Shown one piece after another: positions 40,720 through 50,746 of a stretch of DNA of 64,000 bases (the stretch's first letter is position 1; every line of letters begins with the position of its first letter). Origin of the DNA: Rhodovulum sulfidophilum DSM 1374 (lineage in GTDB: Bacteria; Pseudomonadota; Alphaproteobacteria; Rhodobacterales; Rhodobacteraceae). Location: assembly GCF_001633165.1 (NCBI RefSeq), contig NZ_CP015418.1, positions 2,170,001 to 2,234,000 on the forward strand, written 5' to 3'. The translations under genes were made by a program, and so were the position numbers. The notes under the pieces are model-generated. The model saw nothing but the letters and a program-made list of their open reading frames with translations. It made no database searches and was not told where the DNA came from.

Positions 40720-40944
40720 TCCTTTCCGGATCAGGTAGAGCGTAGCCGCGCCGGTCTCTTCGGTGCCGACCAGTTCGTGCCCGGCCTCGCGGCAGAAATG
40801 CGGGATGTCGATGACCGCGACCGGGTCATCCGCCCAGAGCCGCAGCAGGTTGCCCGGGGCAAGCGACGCAAGCGCCTTGCGCGCCCTCAGGACGGGCAGG
40901 GGGCATTTGAGCCCCCGCAGGTCGATCTCGATCTCGGGTCCCAT
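40717..40944 (-). CDS. TusA-family sulfurtransferase
   Basis: The 75-residue protein has the TusA/SirA signature DLRGLKCPLPVLRARKAL with the active Cys in KCPLP. Such proteins relay sulfane sulfur. The location next to ccdA, rhodanese and YeeE genes suggests sulfur trafficking rather than only tRNA thiolation. Confidence 0.9.
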   Translation of the reverse strand: MGPEIEIDLRGLKCPLPVLRARKALASLAPGNLLRLWADDPVAVIDIPHFCREAGHELVGTEETGAATLYLIRKG

Positions 40945-41060
40945 GCGGCCGCGCTTAGGCCCGATGCGCCGACATGTCCACGGCTTTGTGAGGCAGCGGC
41001 CAGTGACGAATGGACCGGCTTCGGCTAGGACCGGGCCAGAGGCGGACCGACGGAGGGGCG

Positions 41061-41813
41061 ATGTTCGGAATAGAGCTGATCGACGCGGGGCTCATGCCCG
41101 CCATGCTGGTGGCGCTGGCGGCGGGCCTTCTGAGCTTTCTCAGCCCCTGCGTGCTGCCGATCGTGCCGCCCTATCTGGCCTATATGGGCGGGATTTCGAT
41201 GGGCGAGCTGACCGGGGCAGGGCAGGTGCGGCGGCGGGCGACGGTGGCCGCGCTTTTCTTCGTGCTGGGGCTGTCGACGGTCTTCCTGCTGCTGGGGTTC
41301 ACCGCCTCGGCCTTCGGCGCCTTCTTCCTGCAGAACCAGACAGTGTTTGCGCGGGTCTCGGGGGCGGTGGTGGTGGTCTTCGGCCTGCATTTCCTGCATG
41401 TGATCCGGATCCCGGTGCTGGATCGCGAGGTCCGTGTCGATGCGGGCGATCGCGGCGGATCGGCGCTGGGGGCCTATCTTCTCGGGCTTGCTTTCGCCTT
41501 CGGCTGGACCCCCTGCATCGGGCCGCAGCTTGGCGCGATCCTGTCGCTCGCGGCCTCCGAGGCCAGCCTGTCGCGCGGGACGATCCTGCTGGCGGTCTAT
41601 GCCGCGGGGCTTGGCATTCCCTTCCTGCTGGCCGCGCTTTTCATCCAGCGTGCGATGGGGATCATGAACCGTCTCAAGCGGCACATGGCGCTGATCGAGA
41701 AGGCCATGGGGCTGCTCTTGCTCGCGGTCGGGCTCGCGCTTCTGACCGGCGCCTTCAGCAGCTTCAGCTACTGGCTGCTCGAGACCTTCCCGGCGCTGGC
41801 GCGTCTGGGCTAG
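41061..41813 (+). CDS. ccdA: CcdA-family thiol-disulfide transporter
   Basis: The 250-residue inner-membrane protein has six hydrophobic helices and the paired redox Cys in FLSPCVLPIVPPY and GWTPCIGPQLG. It passes electrons from cytoplasmic thioredoxin to periplasmic thiol proteins, mainly for cytochrome c maturation. The start at 41061 follows CGGAGGGGCG. Confidence 0.94.
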   Translation: MFGIELIDAGLMPAMLVALAAGLLSFLSPCVLPIVPPYLAYMGGISMGELTGAGQVRRRATVAALFFVLGLSTVFLLLGFTASAFGAFFLQNQTVFARVSGAVVVVFGLHFLHVIRIPVLDREVRVDAGDRGGSALGAYLLGLAFAFGWTPCIGPQLGAILSLAASEASLSRGTILLAVYAAGLGIPFLLAALFIQRAMGIMNRLKRHMALIEKAMGLLLLAVGLALLTGAFSSFSYWLLETFPALARLG

Positions 41814-42420
41814 GGGCAGTGGTGCACAGATCCCGCGCGGAATTCCTGTTGTGAAACTCGCGGGGTCTCTGGGCGACATGAGCAGGCCGACCGCCACCGC
41901 CTGAAAGATCAGGACGGGGGCAACGGCGGCTTCGAGGCGCCTCGGGCGGAGCATATGGCGGCGATGGCGCGGAGATGACCGGGCCGATGCCGCGCAGAAA
42001 CCAGGGGGCACTGCATCAAGCGCCTGTGCCGATGTCTCGCGGTCCGCGACCTCGACCGTCAGCGTGCCAAGGCACACCCTCGCATCGCCGTCCGAGCGGC
42101 CTCGCCGCGGCTGGCAGATCCGTCACGGACGCTGTGGGGGAAGTCTGTCCGGTGCACGGAGGCCCCCGGCCATCGCACGATTTGTGCGACAGTGTCGCGC
42201 GAGGCACATCCCTTCTTTATGCCGGACTTCTTTTATGCCAGAGGGACAGGCCCTGTCGTTCCGGAACGCGCCCGCAACCCGGAACGGGTGAATGCCTGCG
42301 ACAGGTGCACAACGAACAGGCGATCTTCACAACAATTCTTCTTGGGGTTAACGTGGCATTGCGGCCTTGCGTCGCGCGGCAGGGAGCCACAGCCTGGGGC
42401 CGGAATCAAGAGGTGACACG
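41814..42420. other. 607-bp stretch without a recognised gene
   Basis: Only chance open frames are seen. The last ~100 bp should contain the promoter of the rhodanese-YeeE operon, as composition turns AT-richer near 42320-42350. Confidence 0.45.
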
Positions 42421-43377
42421 ATGACGAGACATGCCCCGAGCGCGGCCTTCGCCCTTGCCCTTCTGGCCGGACCGGCGCTGTCGGCCCCGGACTTCGGCCC
42501 GCTGATCGAGCCCCGGGACCTGGCCGACGCGCTCGACGCCTCCGCGCCGCTGGTGCTCGACATCCGGACCGGGCCCGACGGCGCCGCGCCGGTCTTCGAG
42601 GCGGGTCATGTTCCGGGCGCGATCTCGGCGCCTTACGGTCTGTTCCGCGGACCGGCCGAGAACCCGGGCCAGCTGATCCCGGAGGACCGGCTGACCGAGG
42701 TGCTGCGCAGCCTCGGCGTCACCCGCGACCGGCCGACGGTGATCGTGCATCAGGGCAGCGGGGATTCGGATTTCGGCGCCGCCGCGCGGGTCTACTGGAC
42801 CCTGAAATCGAGCGGGGTCAGCGCGCTTGCGATCCTGAATGGCGGCATGGCGGGCTGGAACGCGGCCGGGCTGACGGTCGAGACCGGCCCCGCGCTTGCC
42901 CCGGCGCCAAGCGATATCGAGGTCCGCTTCAGCCATGAATGGCTGGCCACCACCGAGGATGTCGAGGCCATCGTCGCGGGCAAGGCCGAGGGCACGCTGA
43001 TCGATGCCCGTCCCGAGCCGTTCTGGGCGGGCAATGCCAAGCACCCGGCCGCGTTCCGGCCCGGCACATTGCCGCAATCGCGCCCGCTGCCCCATTCAGG
43101 CTGGTTCGAGGCCGACGACCCAGCCCGGATCGCGCCCGAGGCGGCCGCCGGGCTGGCCGCCGCCAATCGCCTCGGCGCCGATGACGCGCCGGTTTCCTTC
43201 TGCAATACCGGCCATTGGGCCGCCACCAACTGGTTCGCACTGAGCGAGCTGGCGGGGATCGAGGGCGTCAGGCTCTACCCCGAGTCGATGGTCGGCTGGA
43301 CCCGCTCGGGCCATGAGGCGGCGAATGTTCCCAGCCCGCTTCGCAATCTCTGGAACCGCCTGCGCGGACGCTACTGA
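42421..43377 (+). CDS. exported two-domain rhodanese sulfurtransferase
   Basis: The 318-residue protein has a signal peptide (AAFALALLAGPALSAP) and two rhodanese domains. The first lacks the Cys (HQGSGDSDFG); the second has it in SFCNTGHWAATNW. It would transfer sulfane sulfur in the periplasm, and its partner is likely the YeeE-type importer directly downstream. Confidence 0.9.
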   Translation: MTRHAPSAAFALALLAGPALSAPDFGPLIEPRDLADALDASAPLVLDIRTGPDGAAPVFEAGHVPGAISAPYGLFRGPAENPGQLIPEDRLTEVLRSLGVTRDRPTVIVHQGSGDSDFGAAARVYWTLKSSGVSALAILNGGMAGWNAAGLTVETGPALAPAPSDIEVRFSHEWLATTEDVEAIVAGKAEGTLIDARPEPFWAGNAKHPAAFRPGTLPQSRPLPHSGWFEADDPARIAPEAAAGLAAANRLGADDAPVSFCNTGHWAATNWFALSELAGIEGVRLYPESMVGWTRSGHEAANVPSPLRNLWNRLRGRY

Positions 43378-43398
43378 CCCGGAGGAACTGACAAGACA

Positions 43399-44523
43399 AT
43401 GACCGATAGCAGCCAGGCAATGCCCGTTTCCTCCCGTCTCCTGCCCCGAACCGCTGGCCTCGGCCTTCTTGCCCTGACGGTGCTGGCCGTGGCCGCCATG
43501 GCCGGTCCGCGCTCGGGCGCGCTGCTGGCCATCGGGCTTGGCTTCGGCCTCGTGCTCGAAGGGCTGCGCTTCGGCTTTACCGGCCCCTGGCGGCGGATGA
43601 TCCTGCAGCGCGACGCCTCCGGGCTGGTGGCGCAGATGGCCTGCCTTGCGCTGGTTGCGGCGGCGGCCTTTCCGATGCTGGCCAGCCATCCGGGCGAGCT
43701 TCTGGGGGCCCATGCGCCGGTGGGGTTCGCCATGCTCGGCGGCGCCTTCGTCTTCGGCGCCTGCATGCAGATCGTGCTGGGCTGCGGCTCGGGCACGCTG
43801 GTCAATGCGGGCTCGGGCAATCTGGTCTCCGTGGTCGCTCTGCCCTTCTTCTGTCTCGGCAGCTTCTTCGGCGCCTATCATCTGGTCTGGTGGACCGGGC
43901 TTGGCGCGCTGCCGGTCGCGGTGCTGGCGGGGGGCGACGGGCTGGCGCTGACGCTGGTGTTGCTGGCTTCGGTGGCCGGGCTGGCGCTGGCGCTGGCCGA
44001 TCCGGGCAAGCGTGCGATCCCGGGCCGCTACTGGGCGGCGGCGATCCTGCTGGCGGGGCTTGCGATCCTGCATCTGGCGGTCGCGGGCCAGCCCTGGGGC
44101 GTGGTCTACGGGCTGGGGCTCTGGGTGGCGAAGGGCGCGAGCGCGCTCGGCGCCGATCTTTCGGGCTCGGCCTTCTGGTCGGCGCCCGGCAATGTCGAGC
44201 GGGTTCGCGAAAGCGTGCTGACCGACGTGACCTCGCTGACTGATCTGGGGCTGATCGCGGGCGCGGCGCTGGCCGCCTTCTGGCGCGACGGGCTTTCGGG
44301 CCGGATCGCCGATCACCCGGCCCGGGCCTGGATCGCGGTGGTGATCGCGGGCTTCCTGCTGGGCTATTCCTCGCGGCTGGCCTTCGGCTGCAATATCGGC
44401 GCCTTCTTCTCGGGCATCTCGACCGGCAGCCTGCATGGCTGGGCCTGGTTCGCCGCCGCCTTCACCGGGTCCTGGTATGGCATCAAGCTCCGGCCCTGGC
44501 TCGGGCTCGAGGGCCGGTCGTGA
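43399..44523 (+). CDS. YeeE/YedE-family thiosulfate-type transporter
   Basis: The 374-residue membrane protein has about ten helices and the conserved Cys-Gly segments FGACMQIVLGCGSGTL and LAFGCNIGAFFSGI that line the thiosulfate path in TsuA. It probably imports thiosulfate or another sulfur species. It lies 21 bp after the rhodanese and overlaps the next small gene. Confidence 0.9.
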   Translation: MTDSSQAMPVSSRLLPRTAGLGLLALTVLAVAAMAGPRSGALLAIGLGFGLVLEGLRFGFTGPWRRMILQRDASGLVAQMACLALVAAAAFPMLASHPGELLGAHAPVGFAMLGGAFVFGACMQIVLGCGSGTLVNAGSGNLVSVVALPFFCLGSFFGAYHLVWWTGLGALPVAVLAGGDGLALTLVLLASVAGLALALADPGKRAIPGRYWAAAILLAGLAILHLAVAGQPWGVVYGLGLWVAKGASALGADLSGSAFWSAPGNVERVRESVLTDVTSLTDLGLIAGAALAAFWRDGLSGRIADHPARAWIAVVIAGFLLGYSSRLAFGCNIGAFFSGISTGSLHGWAWFAAAFTGSWYGIKLRPWLGLEGRS

Positions 44524-44690
44524 CCCGGCGCCCGGTGGTTCTGAGCCTGCTGGCGGCGGTGTCGGGGTTTCTGGCCTTCGACCTTGCGAGCTCGGCCCCG
44601 CTTGATCCCTATCTTTCGCCGCCGCTGTTTGCGCTTGGCTCCGGCGAGGCGGCGGGCGGCGCCCATTGCGCGGCCCTTCCCACCCGCTGA
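44520..44690 (+). CDS. small membrane protein overlapping the YeeE gene
   Basis: GTG at 44520 overlaps the YeeE TGA. The 56-residue frame (TRRPVVLSLLAAVSGFLAFD) has one N-terminal hydrophobic helix and ends HCAALPTR, with a single Cys near the C-terminus. The coupling suggests a small partner of the transporter or rhodanese. It falls under common size cut-offs. Unknown function. Confidence 0.6.
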   Translation: MTRRPVVLSLLAAVSGFLAFDLASSAPLDPYLSPPLFALGSGEAAGGAHCAALPTR

Positions 44691-44707
44691 GCGGGACCGA
44701 TGCCCCC

Positions 44708-44736
44708 TTGAACCGGCGCGTTGTCCGGCCTATCTT
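44708..44736 (+). promoter_or_regulatory. sigma-70-type promoter of ssrA
   Basis: TTGAAC (44708-44713), a 17-bp spacer and TATCTT (44731-44736) precede the tmRNA acceptor piece by a few bases. Confidence 0.65.
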
Positions 44737-44742
44737 CACCCT

Positions 44743-45065
44743 GTCCCGCAAGGGACTATGGCGATAAACGCGCCCGTAATAAGCGGATCGGACCCGGGGG
44801 CGGTACCCGGCGGCTCCACCAAATATCCCACATTGGCGGGATCATGGGGCCGAAACAGGATCGACGGACGTCTAAAGGGGTTAGCTTTTGCCCGGTGAGC
44901 TACCACCGTTATCGGTGCAAGCATGATAGTTGCCAATGACAACCGTGCTCCGGTGGCGCTGGCTGCGTAAGCAGTCCGCAAAACCAAATCTTAAGCCCTT
45001 GCGTCTAGCAACGTAAGGCGGGGTTCGCAGGCACCTGGCAACAGAAGCCTGCACTTTATCCCCAT
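44743..45065 (+). ncRNA. ssrA: tmRNA, circularly permuted two-piece form
   Basis: The acceptor piece comes first, ending CGGCTCCACCA at 44821, then a short spacer, then the coding piece from 44846 (GGGGCCGAAACAGGATCGAC). The 5' GGGGCCG pairs with CGGCTCC as a 7-bp acceptor stem with one G-U. The tag frame at 44932-44970 encodes ANDNRAPVALAA and stop. This gene order is the alphaproteobacterial permutation, processed to two RNAs. It rescues stalled ribosomes with SmpB. The 3' limit is approximate. Confidence 0.95.
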
Positions 45066-45269
45066 GGCTTAAGTCTTTGGAAAGCATTCAGTCTGCTGCC
45101 CATTCTCATGGCGTTTGTCTTCCCTCGGTTCCGCCTGCCCGCTGGCCTTCCTGTCTGCATACCGGGGGTCCCGTTCGACCATCTCGACCGACCTCCCCGC
45201 CATGTCGGAGAATTTCAAAGCCTTATCTCCCGCACCGCGCAGCCGGATCGCCGCATTCGCCATCTGCCT

Positions 45270-45551
45270 TGGCGAAGCAGTTGATGCGAGGAGGGGGCCT
45301 GCCGAGATCCGAAAATGGCCCGGTTTTCAGCAGCCATCACTTCAGGGGCCTCGTCCGAAGCCATGGGCTTAAACAGGACACACTGCCCGCAGCAGAGATT
45401 CATCCGGCCCCCGCAGGAGCGGTATGTACATCGACATCGCTTCGAGAGCATCCGGCATGCGAGGCGCGACATCGGTGAGCGGACCGCCTTCCGCGACAAC
45501 TGCCTGTCCCATCAGGCTCTTGCCATTAGTATGCCCGCCGGGGCATTATGA
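45270..45551 (+). pseudogene. decayed IS3-family orfB remnant
   Basis: Pieces in different frames, PRSENGPVFSSHHFRGLVRS, HGLKQD, RYVHRHRFESIRHARRDIG and LSHQALAISMPAGAL, match the end of the intact OrfB at 101-922. Frame breaks and substitutions show long decay. Confidence 0.75.
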
Positions 45552-45847
45552 CGGACGGTCCAGGCGGATGCCACGGCGGCACTGCAGTGAACCGAGGGCC
45601 GTTGCGCCAGATGAAGGGCGCCAGATGGCGCGTGCAACGGTCCGGTTTCCCGACCTCCGCGACGGAGGTTGGCGGGCCATCTTGACGCTCGCTGAGCCAG
45701 AACCAACAGGAGATCCGGGGCAGTGCCTTCGATGATCATTCGAAACTGCCTCCGATTGATGCTATAGTGCCAATACGCTGCCCGCGCCACGCTGGTAAAA
45801 GCCAACCCCGCCGTGCGCCCTGAAAGGAGGCCCCCATCGACGCTCAT

Positions 45848-46090
45848 ATGCTAACTGCCCTGATCCTGACGCCCTTCGTGCTGGCTTTCGGCTATGCAGG
45901 CGTTCACGAGTACCTGCGATTCAAATCGGACGGCCGTGCCACCTACGGCCTTGTGTTCGATGAGGAAACGGGAACCTCTTACGTGACCGGCATCGGCGAG
46001 GAAGAGGAGGCTTACGACCCGGAAGAGTTCAATCCCGACGACTACAATGACCCTGTGGCCGCCGAGGAGCCCGAGGAAAGCAGAGCCTGA
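45848..46090 (+). CDS. small membrane protein with acidic tail
   Basis: The 80-residue frame has one hydrophobic helix (ALILTPFVLAFGYAGVHEYL) and a very acidic C-terminus (EEEEAYDPEEFNPDDY). It is intact amid decayed IS DNA. AAAGGAGG at 45823-45830 is 17 bp before this ATG but 5 bp before an in-frame ATC at 45836, so the start may have changed. Function unknown. Confidence 0.55.
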   Translation: MLTALILTPFVLAFGYAGVHEYLRFKSDGRATYGLVFDEETGTSYVTGIGEEEEAYDPEEFNPDDYNDPVAAEEPEESRA

Positions 46091-46311
46091 GCCTTGCCGT
46101 CCGCGCGCATTTCGGGTCAGGAGTTGCCGCGGCTCGGCGCAGGTCAGCTCCCTGATAGTCTGGACTGATTGTGTCGGAAAAACTCGGGCGGGCTTGCAAT
46201 AGTGCTTCTTTCCCGAACGAGTGTTCTCCATTTCGCGAAGAGTGCGGTCCGAAGGCGTCGATGACGACTGAGGGGAGAGCAAAGCTCTGACGATGTGGCC
46301 GCGGACGGTCC

Positions 46312-47272
46312 GCCGTCTTGTTGCGCTCATCGGCTGCAAGCGCGCCTCTCCCTTTTACCCTCTGGCTTCAAGCGACGGTCTCGGTTCGTCTCAGGGCCGG
46401 GCAGCGGTTCATGATGGTGATACGGATCTGGATTACGGCGGTCTGCCGGTGGGGATCGCGTGACATGATCCGCTTGCCGAAGAGCTTGAGGCGTTTCATT
46501 TGGGTTTCGACGCGATTTCTGATGTGGTCGCCAGCCCACCCTTTCCAGAGCGCTCGTCCCGGATGGCGCGTTGCCCGCAGGATCTCTTTGCGTGAGGTCG
46601 CGGCGGGTTCCAGGTGAGACCATGTCGTCGGATCGGGAGTGAGGGCATGACGGCATTGGCCCGAAGGACTGCCCGAACGGTTCGGCCGCGCGCTCGAGGA
46701 TCGCAGTAGGGCAACGGTGTGTGTCACACGTCCTGTCGGCGGTGAGCCCGACCGTGCGGATATCGCCTTTCGTGGTGTTCTTTGCCAAGTGGACCTCGTG
46801 CCGCCGCGTCGCACCATGCTGCGTCCCGGTCAGTCACCATCGGTCCGGAAGCGGAGCCCCGCGCTCTCGATCAGCGGCTGGCTGGAACAGCTGTATGGGA
46901 TTTGTGCGGAGATCCTTGCTTCGCGGCGGCAAGGTGTCGAATAGCATGGCACCCGCCAGTCGGGCCTGGCCATCTCGACCAGCCCGGCGACCTGACGACG
47001 CGACCGGCCCAACAGGATCGTCAAGGTAAGGCAGGTCATGGGCGGCACTCTCGGAGGACGTCTCGGGGTGACTGTGTTTGCCGGTTCCGGCGGCCGGCCA
47101 ATCCATTTCCGGATCGAACCGAACCGATGGCGCGCCGCGACGTCTCAGCGACATGTTCTATTCGGACCAGTCGGTCCTGCGGTGGCGGGGCGCGTCAGAC
47201 TTCGGCATGCGACCGATTTTACCTCCAATATCCCCGAACGGAATCCCTCTCTCCGATATGTGCAACAGGCCC
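46312..47272 (-). mobile_element. decayed IS5-family (IS903-group) element
   Basis: Minus-strand pieces such as ILRATRHPGRALWKGWAGDH and RNRVETQMKRLKLFGKRIMS match the transposase at 7750-8679, but in broken frames. The tips GTCTTGTTGCGCTCATC (left) and ATATGTGCAACAGGCCC (right) are eroded versions of the same inverted repeats. It is an old relative, not a recent copy. Confidence 0.8.
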
Positions 47273-47392
47273 TGGGCCCGTTTCGGCCATGCGGTGCTAG
47301 GTACGGAGGGGCGGAATGCGCGGCAAGTGCATGCTTCTGCCGGACAGAGTTCTCGGCGCGGGACCTATTTCCTATCCGGGTCCGGTGAACAC

Positions 47393-50300
47393 CTAATGAA
47401 AATCGCGGCTGGGGAAGAGCCGTTTGGCCTGTTCGCGGGGGTGGCGGGCTGCGGTGGCGATCCGCGGGGGACGGGGGGCATCGTCGGCGCATGGCTGGGG
47501 GGCGGCTATGGTCCCGGCCAGGGGGTGGTGCAGATCGGACAGGCGGCCGGACAGGTCCTCGACCCGCTCTGCGATCAGGTGAACGACGATACCGTCGCGT
47601 TGCAGCCGCCCGGTGACCCGCAGCAGTCGCCCGCCCATCACCGCGCGGCGGAACCGCTCGAAGACCTTGGGCCAGACCACCACATTGGCGACCCCGGTCT
47701 CGTCTTCCAGGGTCAGGAAGATCACCCCCGAGGCAGTGCCGGGGCGCTGCCGGGTGATGACAAGTCCGCAGATGGCGGTCCGCTGCAGGGGCGCCCCGGC
47801 CAGCCGGTCATGGGGCGTGAGGCCGGACAGGGAAGGGCGCAGAAGCTCCATCGGATGGGCGCGGAGCGACAGGCGCAGCGAGACATAATCCTCGACCACC
47901 TGCTCGCCCAGATGCATGGCGGGCAGTGCCACATCCGGCTCGCGGATCGCCTCGCCGTCGATCGGGTCGTCGAACAGCGGCAGCGGCGCCTGCGCGCGGA
48001 TCGCCCGGATCTGCCACAGCGCCTCGCGGCGGGAAAATCCGATCCCGGCAAAGGCGTCGGCCTCGGCCAGGCGTTCCAGCATGGCGGGCGGGACACCCGC
48101 GCGGCGCCAGACCGTTCCGGGATCGCGATAGCCATTGCCGCGGGCGGCGACGATCCAGTCGGCCTCGTCCCGCCGGACCCCCTTGATCTGGCGAAACCCC
48201 AGCCGCAGCGCCAGCGCGCCGTCGGCGCGCCGTTCCAGGCTGTTGTCCCAGGCGCTGTGGTTGATGCAGACCGGCCGGACCTCGACGCCGTGCTCGCGCA
48301 GATCGCGCACGATCTGGGCGGGGGCGTAGAACCCCATCGGCTGGGCATTCAGCAGCGCGCAGGCGAAGACCGCCGGGCGATGGCATTTCAGCCAGGCCGA
48401 GACATAGACCAGAAGGGCGAAGGCCGCGGCATGGCTTTCGGGAAAGCCGTAATCGGCGAAGCCCTCGATCTGACCGAAACAGCGTTCGGCCACCTCGGGG
48501 CCGTAGCCGTTTGCCAGCATCCCCGCCACGAACTTGTCGCGGAACCGGCCGATGGTGCCCATGCGCCGGAACGAGGCGATGGAGCGGCGCAGCCGGTCTG
48601 CCTCCTCGGCGCTGAACCCCGCGCCCACCACCGCGATCTGCATCGCCTGTTCCTGGAAAAGCGGCACGCCGAGGGTGCGCCGCGTGACCTCTTCCAGTGC
48701 CGGGCCGAAGGCCTCGGGCGCCTCCAGCCCCTGGCGGCGGCGGATATAGGGCTGCACCATGCCGCCCTGGATCGGGCCGGGGCGGACGATGGCGACCTCG
48801 ATGACGAGATCGTAGAAGGTGGCGGGTTTCATCCGCGGCAGGAAGTTCATCTGCGCCCGGCTTTCGACCTGGAACACCCCCACCGCATCGGCCCGCTGCA
48901 GCATCCGGTAGGTGGCCGCGTCCTCCTGGGGCACGGTGTCGAGGGTCAGGGTCCGGTCCTCGTGGCGCTCGATCAGCTCGAAGGCCTTGCGGATGCAGGT
49001 GAGCATCCCCAGCGCCAGGATGTCGACCTTGAGGATGCCCAGCGTGTCGATGTCGTCCTTGTCCCATTCGATCACGGTGCGGTCCTCCATCGCCGCGTTC
49101 TCGATCGGGCAGAGCTCGTCCAGCAGCCCGCGGGTGATGACGAAGCCGCCGACATGCTGGGACAGATGCCGGGGAAAGCCGATGATCTCGCCGATCAGGC
49201 GCAGCGTCTGGGCCAGCCGCCGGTCGGCCGGATCGAGCCCCAGCTCGCGGATCCGCTCCGGATCGGGGCCCTTGCCCGAGATGCCCCAGACCTGGCCCGA
49301 CAGGGCGGCGGTGACATCCTGCGACAGCCCCATGACCTTGCCCACCTCGCGGATCGCGGCGCGGGTGCGGAAATGGATCACGGTGGCGCAGAGCCCGGCC
49401 CGGTCGCGGCCGTATTTTTCGTAGATGTGCTGGATCACCTCCTCGCGCCGCTCATGCTCGAAATCGACGTCGATATCGGGCGGCTCGCCCCGGTGTTTCG
49501 ACACGAAGCGTTCGAAGACCATGGCGATCCGGTCGGGCGGGACATCGGTGATCCCGAGCGCCCAGCACAGGATCGAATTCGCCGCCGAGCCGCGCCCCTG
49601 GCACAGGATGCCGATGGAGCGGGCATGGGCGACGATGTCGTGCACCGTCAGGAAATAGGCGGCGAAGCCCAGCTCGCCCACCACCCGCAGCTCCTTCTCG
49701 GCCAGCGCCTGATAGCGCTCGGGAATGCCCTCGGGACAGCGGCGGGCCAGACCGTCGCGCGCCAGCCGGTCCAGCCGTGCCTGCGGGGCCTCGCCCCCGG
49801 CGGCCTCGTCGGGATATTCATAGGCCAGCTCGTCGAGATCGAAGCAGCAGCGCGCCGCGATCTCGAGGCTGCGGCGGAGCGCGGCGGGATGGTCGCGAAA
49901 CACCCGGACCATGTCGGCGGCGCCCTTCAGTCGCCGCTCGGCATTGGGCAGCGCCCGTGTCCCGATCCGGTCGATGGTGATCTTCTCGCGCAGGCAGGTC
50001 AGCACATCGGCCAGCCGCCGCCGATTGGCGCGGTGCATCAGCACGTCGCCCACCGCCACCATCGGCGCGGCAGCCCGCAGCGCAAGCCGGGCGCAGGCGG
50101 CCAGATGGGCCTGGTCGGTTCCGTCATAGCGTGGCGCCGCGCCCAGGAAGACCCGGCCGGGATGGCGGCGCTGCATCTCGCGGACCGGCTCGGCGCAGGT
50201 CTCGGGGTCGGCCTGCGGCAGCGCGATCAGGATCAGGCCCTGCGCGGCCTCTGTCAGGTCCTGCCGGTCGAGATGGCAGCCGCCCTTCTCGGTCCGCCGC

Positions 50301-50746
50301 TTGCCCCGGGTCAGAAGACGGCTCAGCCCCTGATAGGCGGCGCGGTCGGTAGGCAGCGCGATCCAGTCGACGGGACTGTCGCGAAGCACCAGCCGGGCGC
50401 CCACGATCAGTCGCGGCAGGGCGGGCGTTTCGGGGAGGCCGAGGTCCTGCGGCTCGCCAACTGCCTGCCGCGAACAGGTGTCGATGCGGTGCTGCGAGCG
50501 GATGCGCAGCGCCTCGATCCGCTCGCGCCGCATCTCCTTCAGCGCGGCATGGGCGCGCACGACGCCCGCCAGCGAGTTGCGGTCGGTGATCGCGATGGCG
50601 GCAAGCCCCAGCTCGGCGGCGCGCAGCACCAGTTCCTCGGGATGCGAGGCACCGGTCAGGAAGGTGAAATTCGTCGTCACGCAGAGTTCGGCATAGCCCG
50701 CGGTGCCCGGGGCATTGGGCAGCGGGTCTCGGGGCTCTCCGCTCAT
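47393..50746 (-). CDS. dnaE2: error-prone DNA polymerase DnaE2 (ImuC)
   Basis: The 1117-residue C-family polymerase opens YAELCVTTNFTFLTGASHPEEL (PHP domain) and keeps the catalytic region with PDIDVDFEHERREEVIQ. It ends LFPSRDFH as in DnaE2 proteins. With ImuA and ImuB it performs SOS-induced translesion synthesis. The ATG at 50746 overlaps the imuB stop (ATGA). Confidence 0.96.
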   Translation of the reverse strand: MSGEPRDPLPNAPGTAGYAELCVTTNFTFLTGASHPEELVLRAAELGLAAIAITDRNSLAGVVRAHAALKEMRRERIEALRIRSQHRIDTCSRQAVGEPQDLGLPETPALPRLIVGARLVLRDSPVDWIALPTDRAAYQGLSRLLTRGKRRTEKGGCHLDRQDLTEAAQGLILIALPQADPETCAEPVREMQRRHPGRVFLGAAPRYDGTDQAHLAACARLALRAAAPMVAVGDVLMHRANRRRLADVLTCLREKITIDRIGTRALPNAERRLKGAADMVRVFRDHPAALRRSLEIAARCCFDLDELAYEYPDEAAGGEAPQARLDRLARDGLARRCPEGIPERYQALAEKELRVVGELGFAAYFLTVHDIVAHARSIGILCQGRGSAANSILCWALGITDVPPDRIAMVFERFVSKHRGEPPDIDVDFEHERREEVIQHIYEKYGRDRAGLCATVIHFRTRAAIREVGKVMGLSQDVTAALSGQVWGISGKGPDPERIRELGLDPADRRLAQTLRLIGEIIGFPRHLSQHVGGFVITRGLLDELCPIENAAMEDRTVIEWDKDDIDTLGILKVDILALGMLTCIRKAFELIERHEDRTLTLDTVPQEDAATYRMLQRADAVGVFQVESRAQMNFLPRMKPATFYDLVIEVAIVRPGPIQGGMVQPYIRRRQGLEAPEAFGPALEEVTRRTLGVPLFQEQAMQIAVVGAGFSAEEADRLRRSIASFRRMGTIGRFRDKFVAGMLANGYGPEVAERCFGQIEGFADYGFPESHAAAFALLVYVSAWLKCHRPAVFACALLNAQPMGFYAPAQIVRDLREHGVEVRPVCINHSAWDNSLERRADGALALRLGFRQIKGVRRDEADWIVAARGNGYRDPGTVWRRAGVPPAMLERLAEADAFAGIGFSRREALWQIRAIRAQAPLPLFDDPIDGEAIREPDVALPAMHLGEQVVEDYVSLRLSLRAHPMELLRPSLSGLTPHDRLAGAPLQRTAICGLVITRQRPGTASGVIFLTLEDETGVANVVVWPKVFERFRRAVMGGRLLRVTGRLQRDGIVVHLIAERVEDLSGRLSDLHHPLAGTIAAPQPCADDAPRPPRIATAARHPREQAKRLFPSRDFH

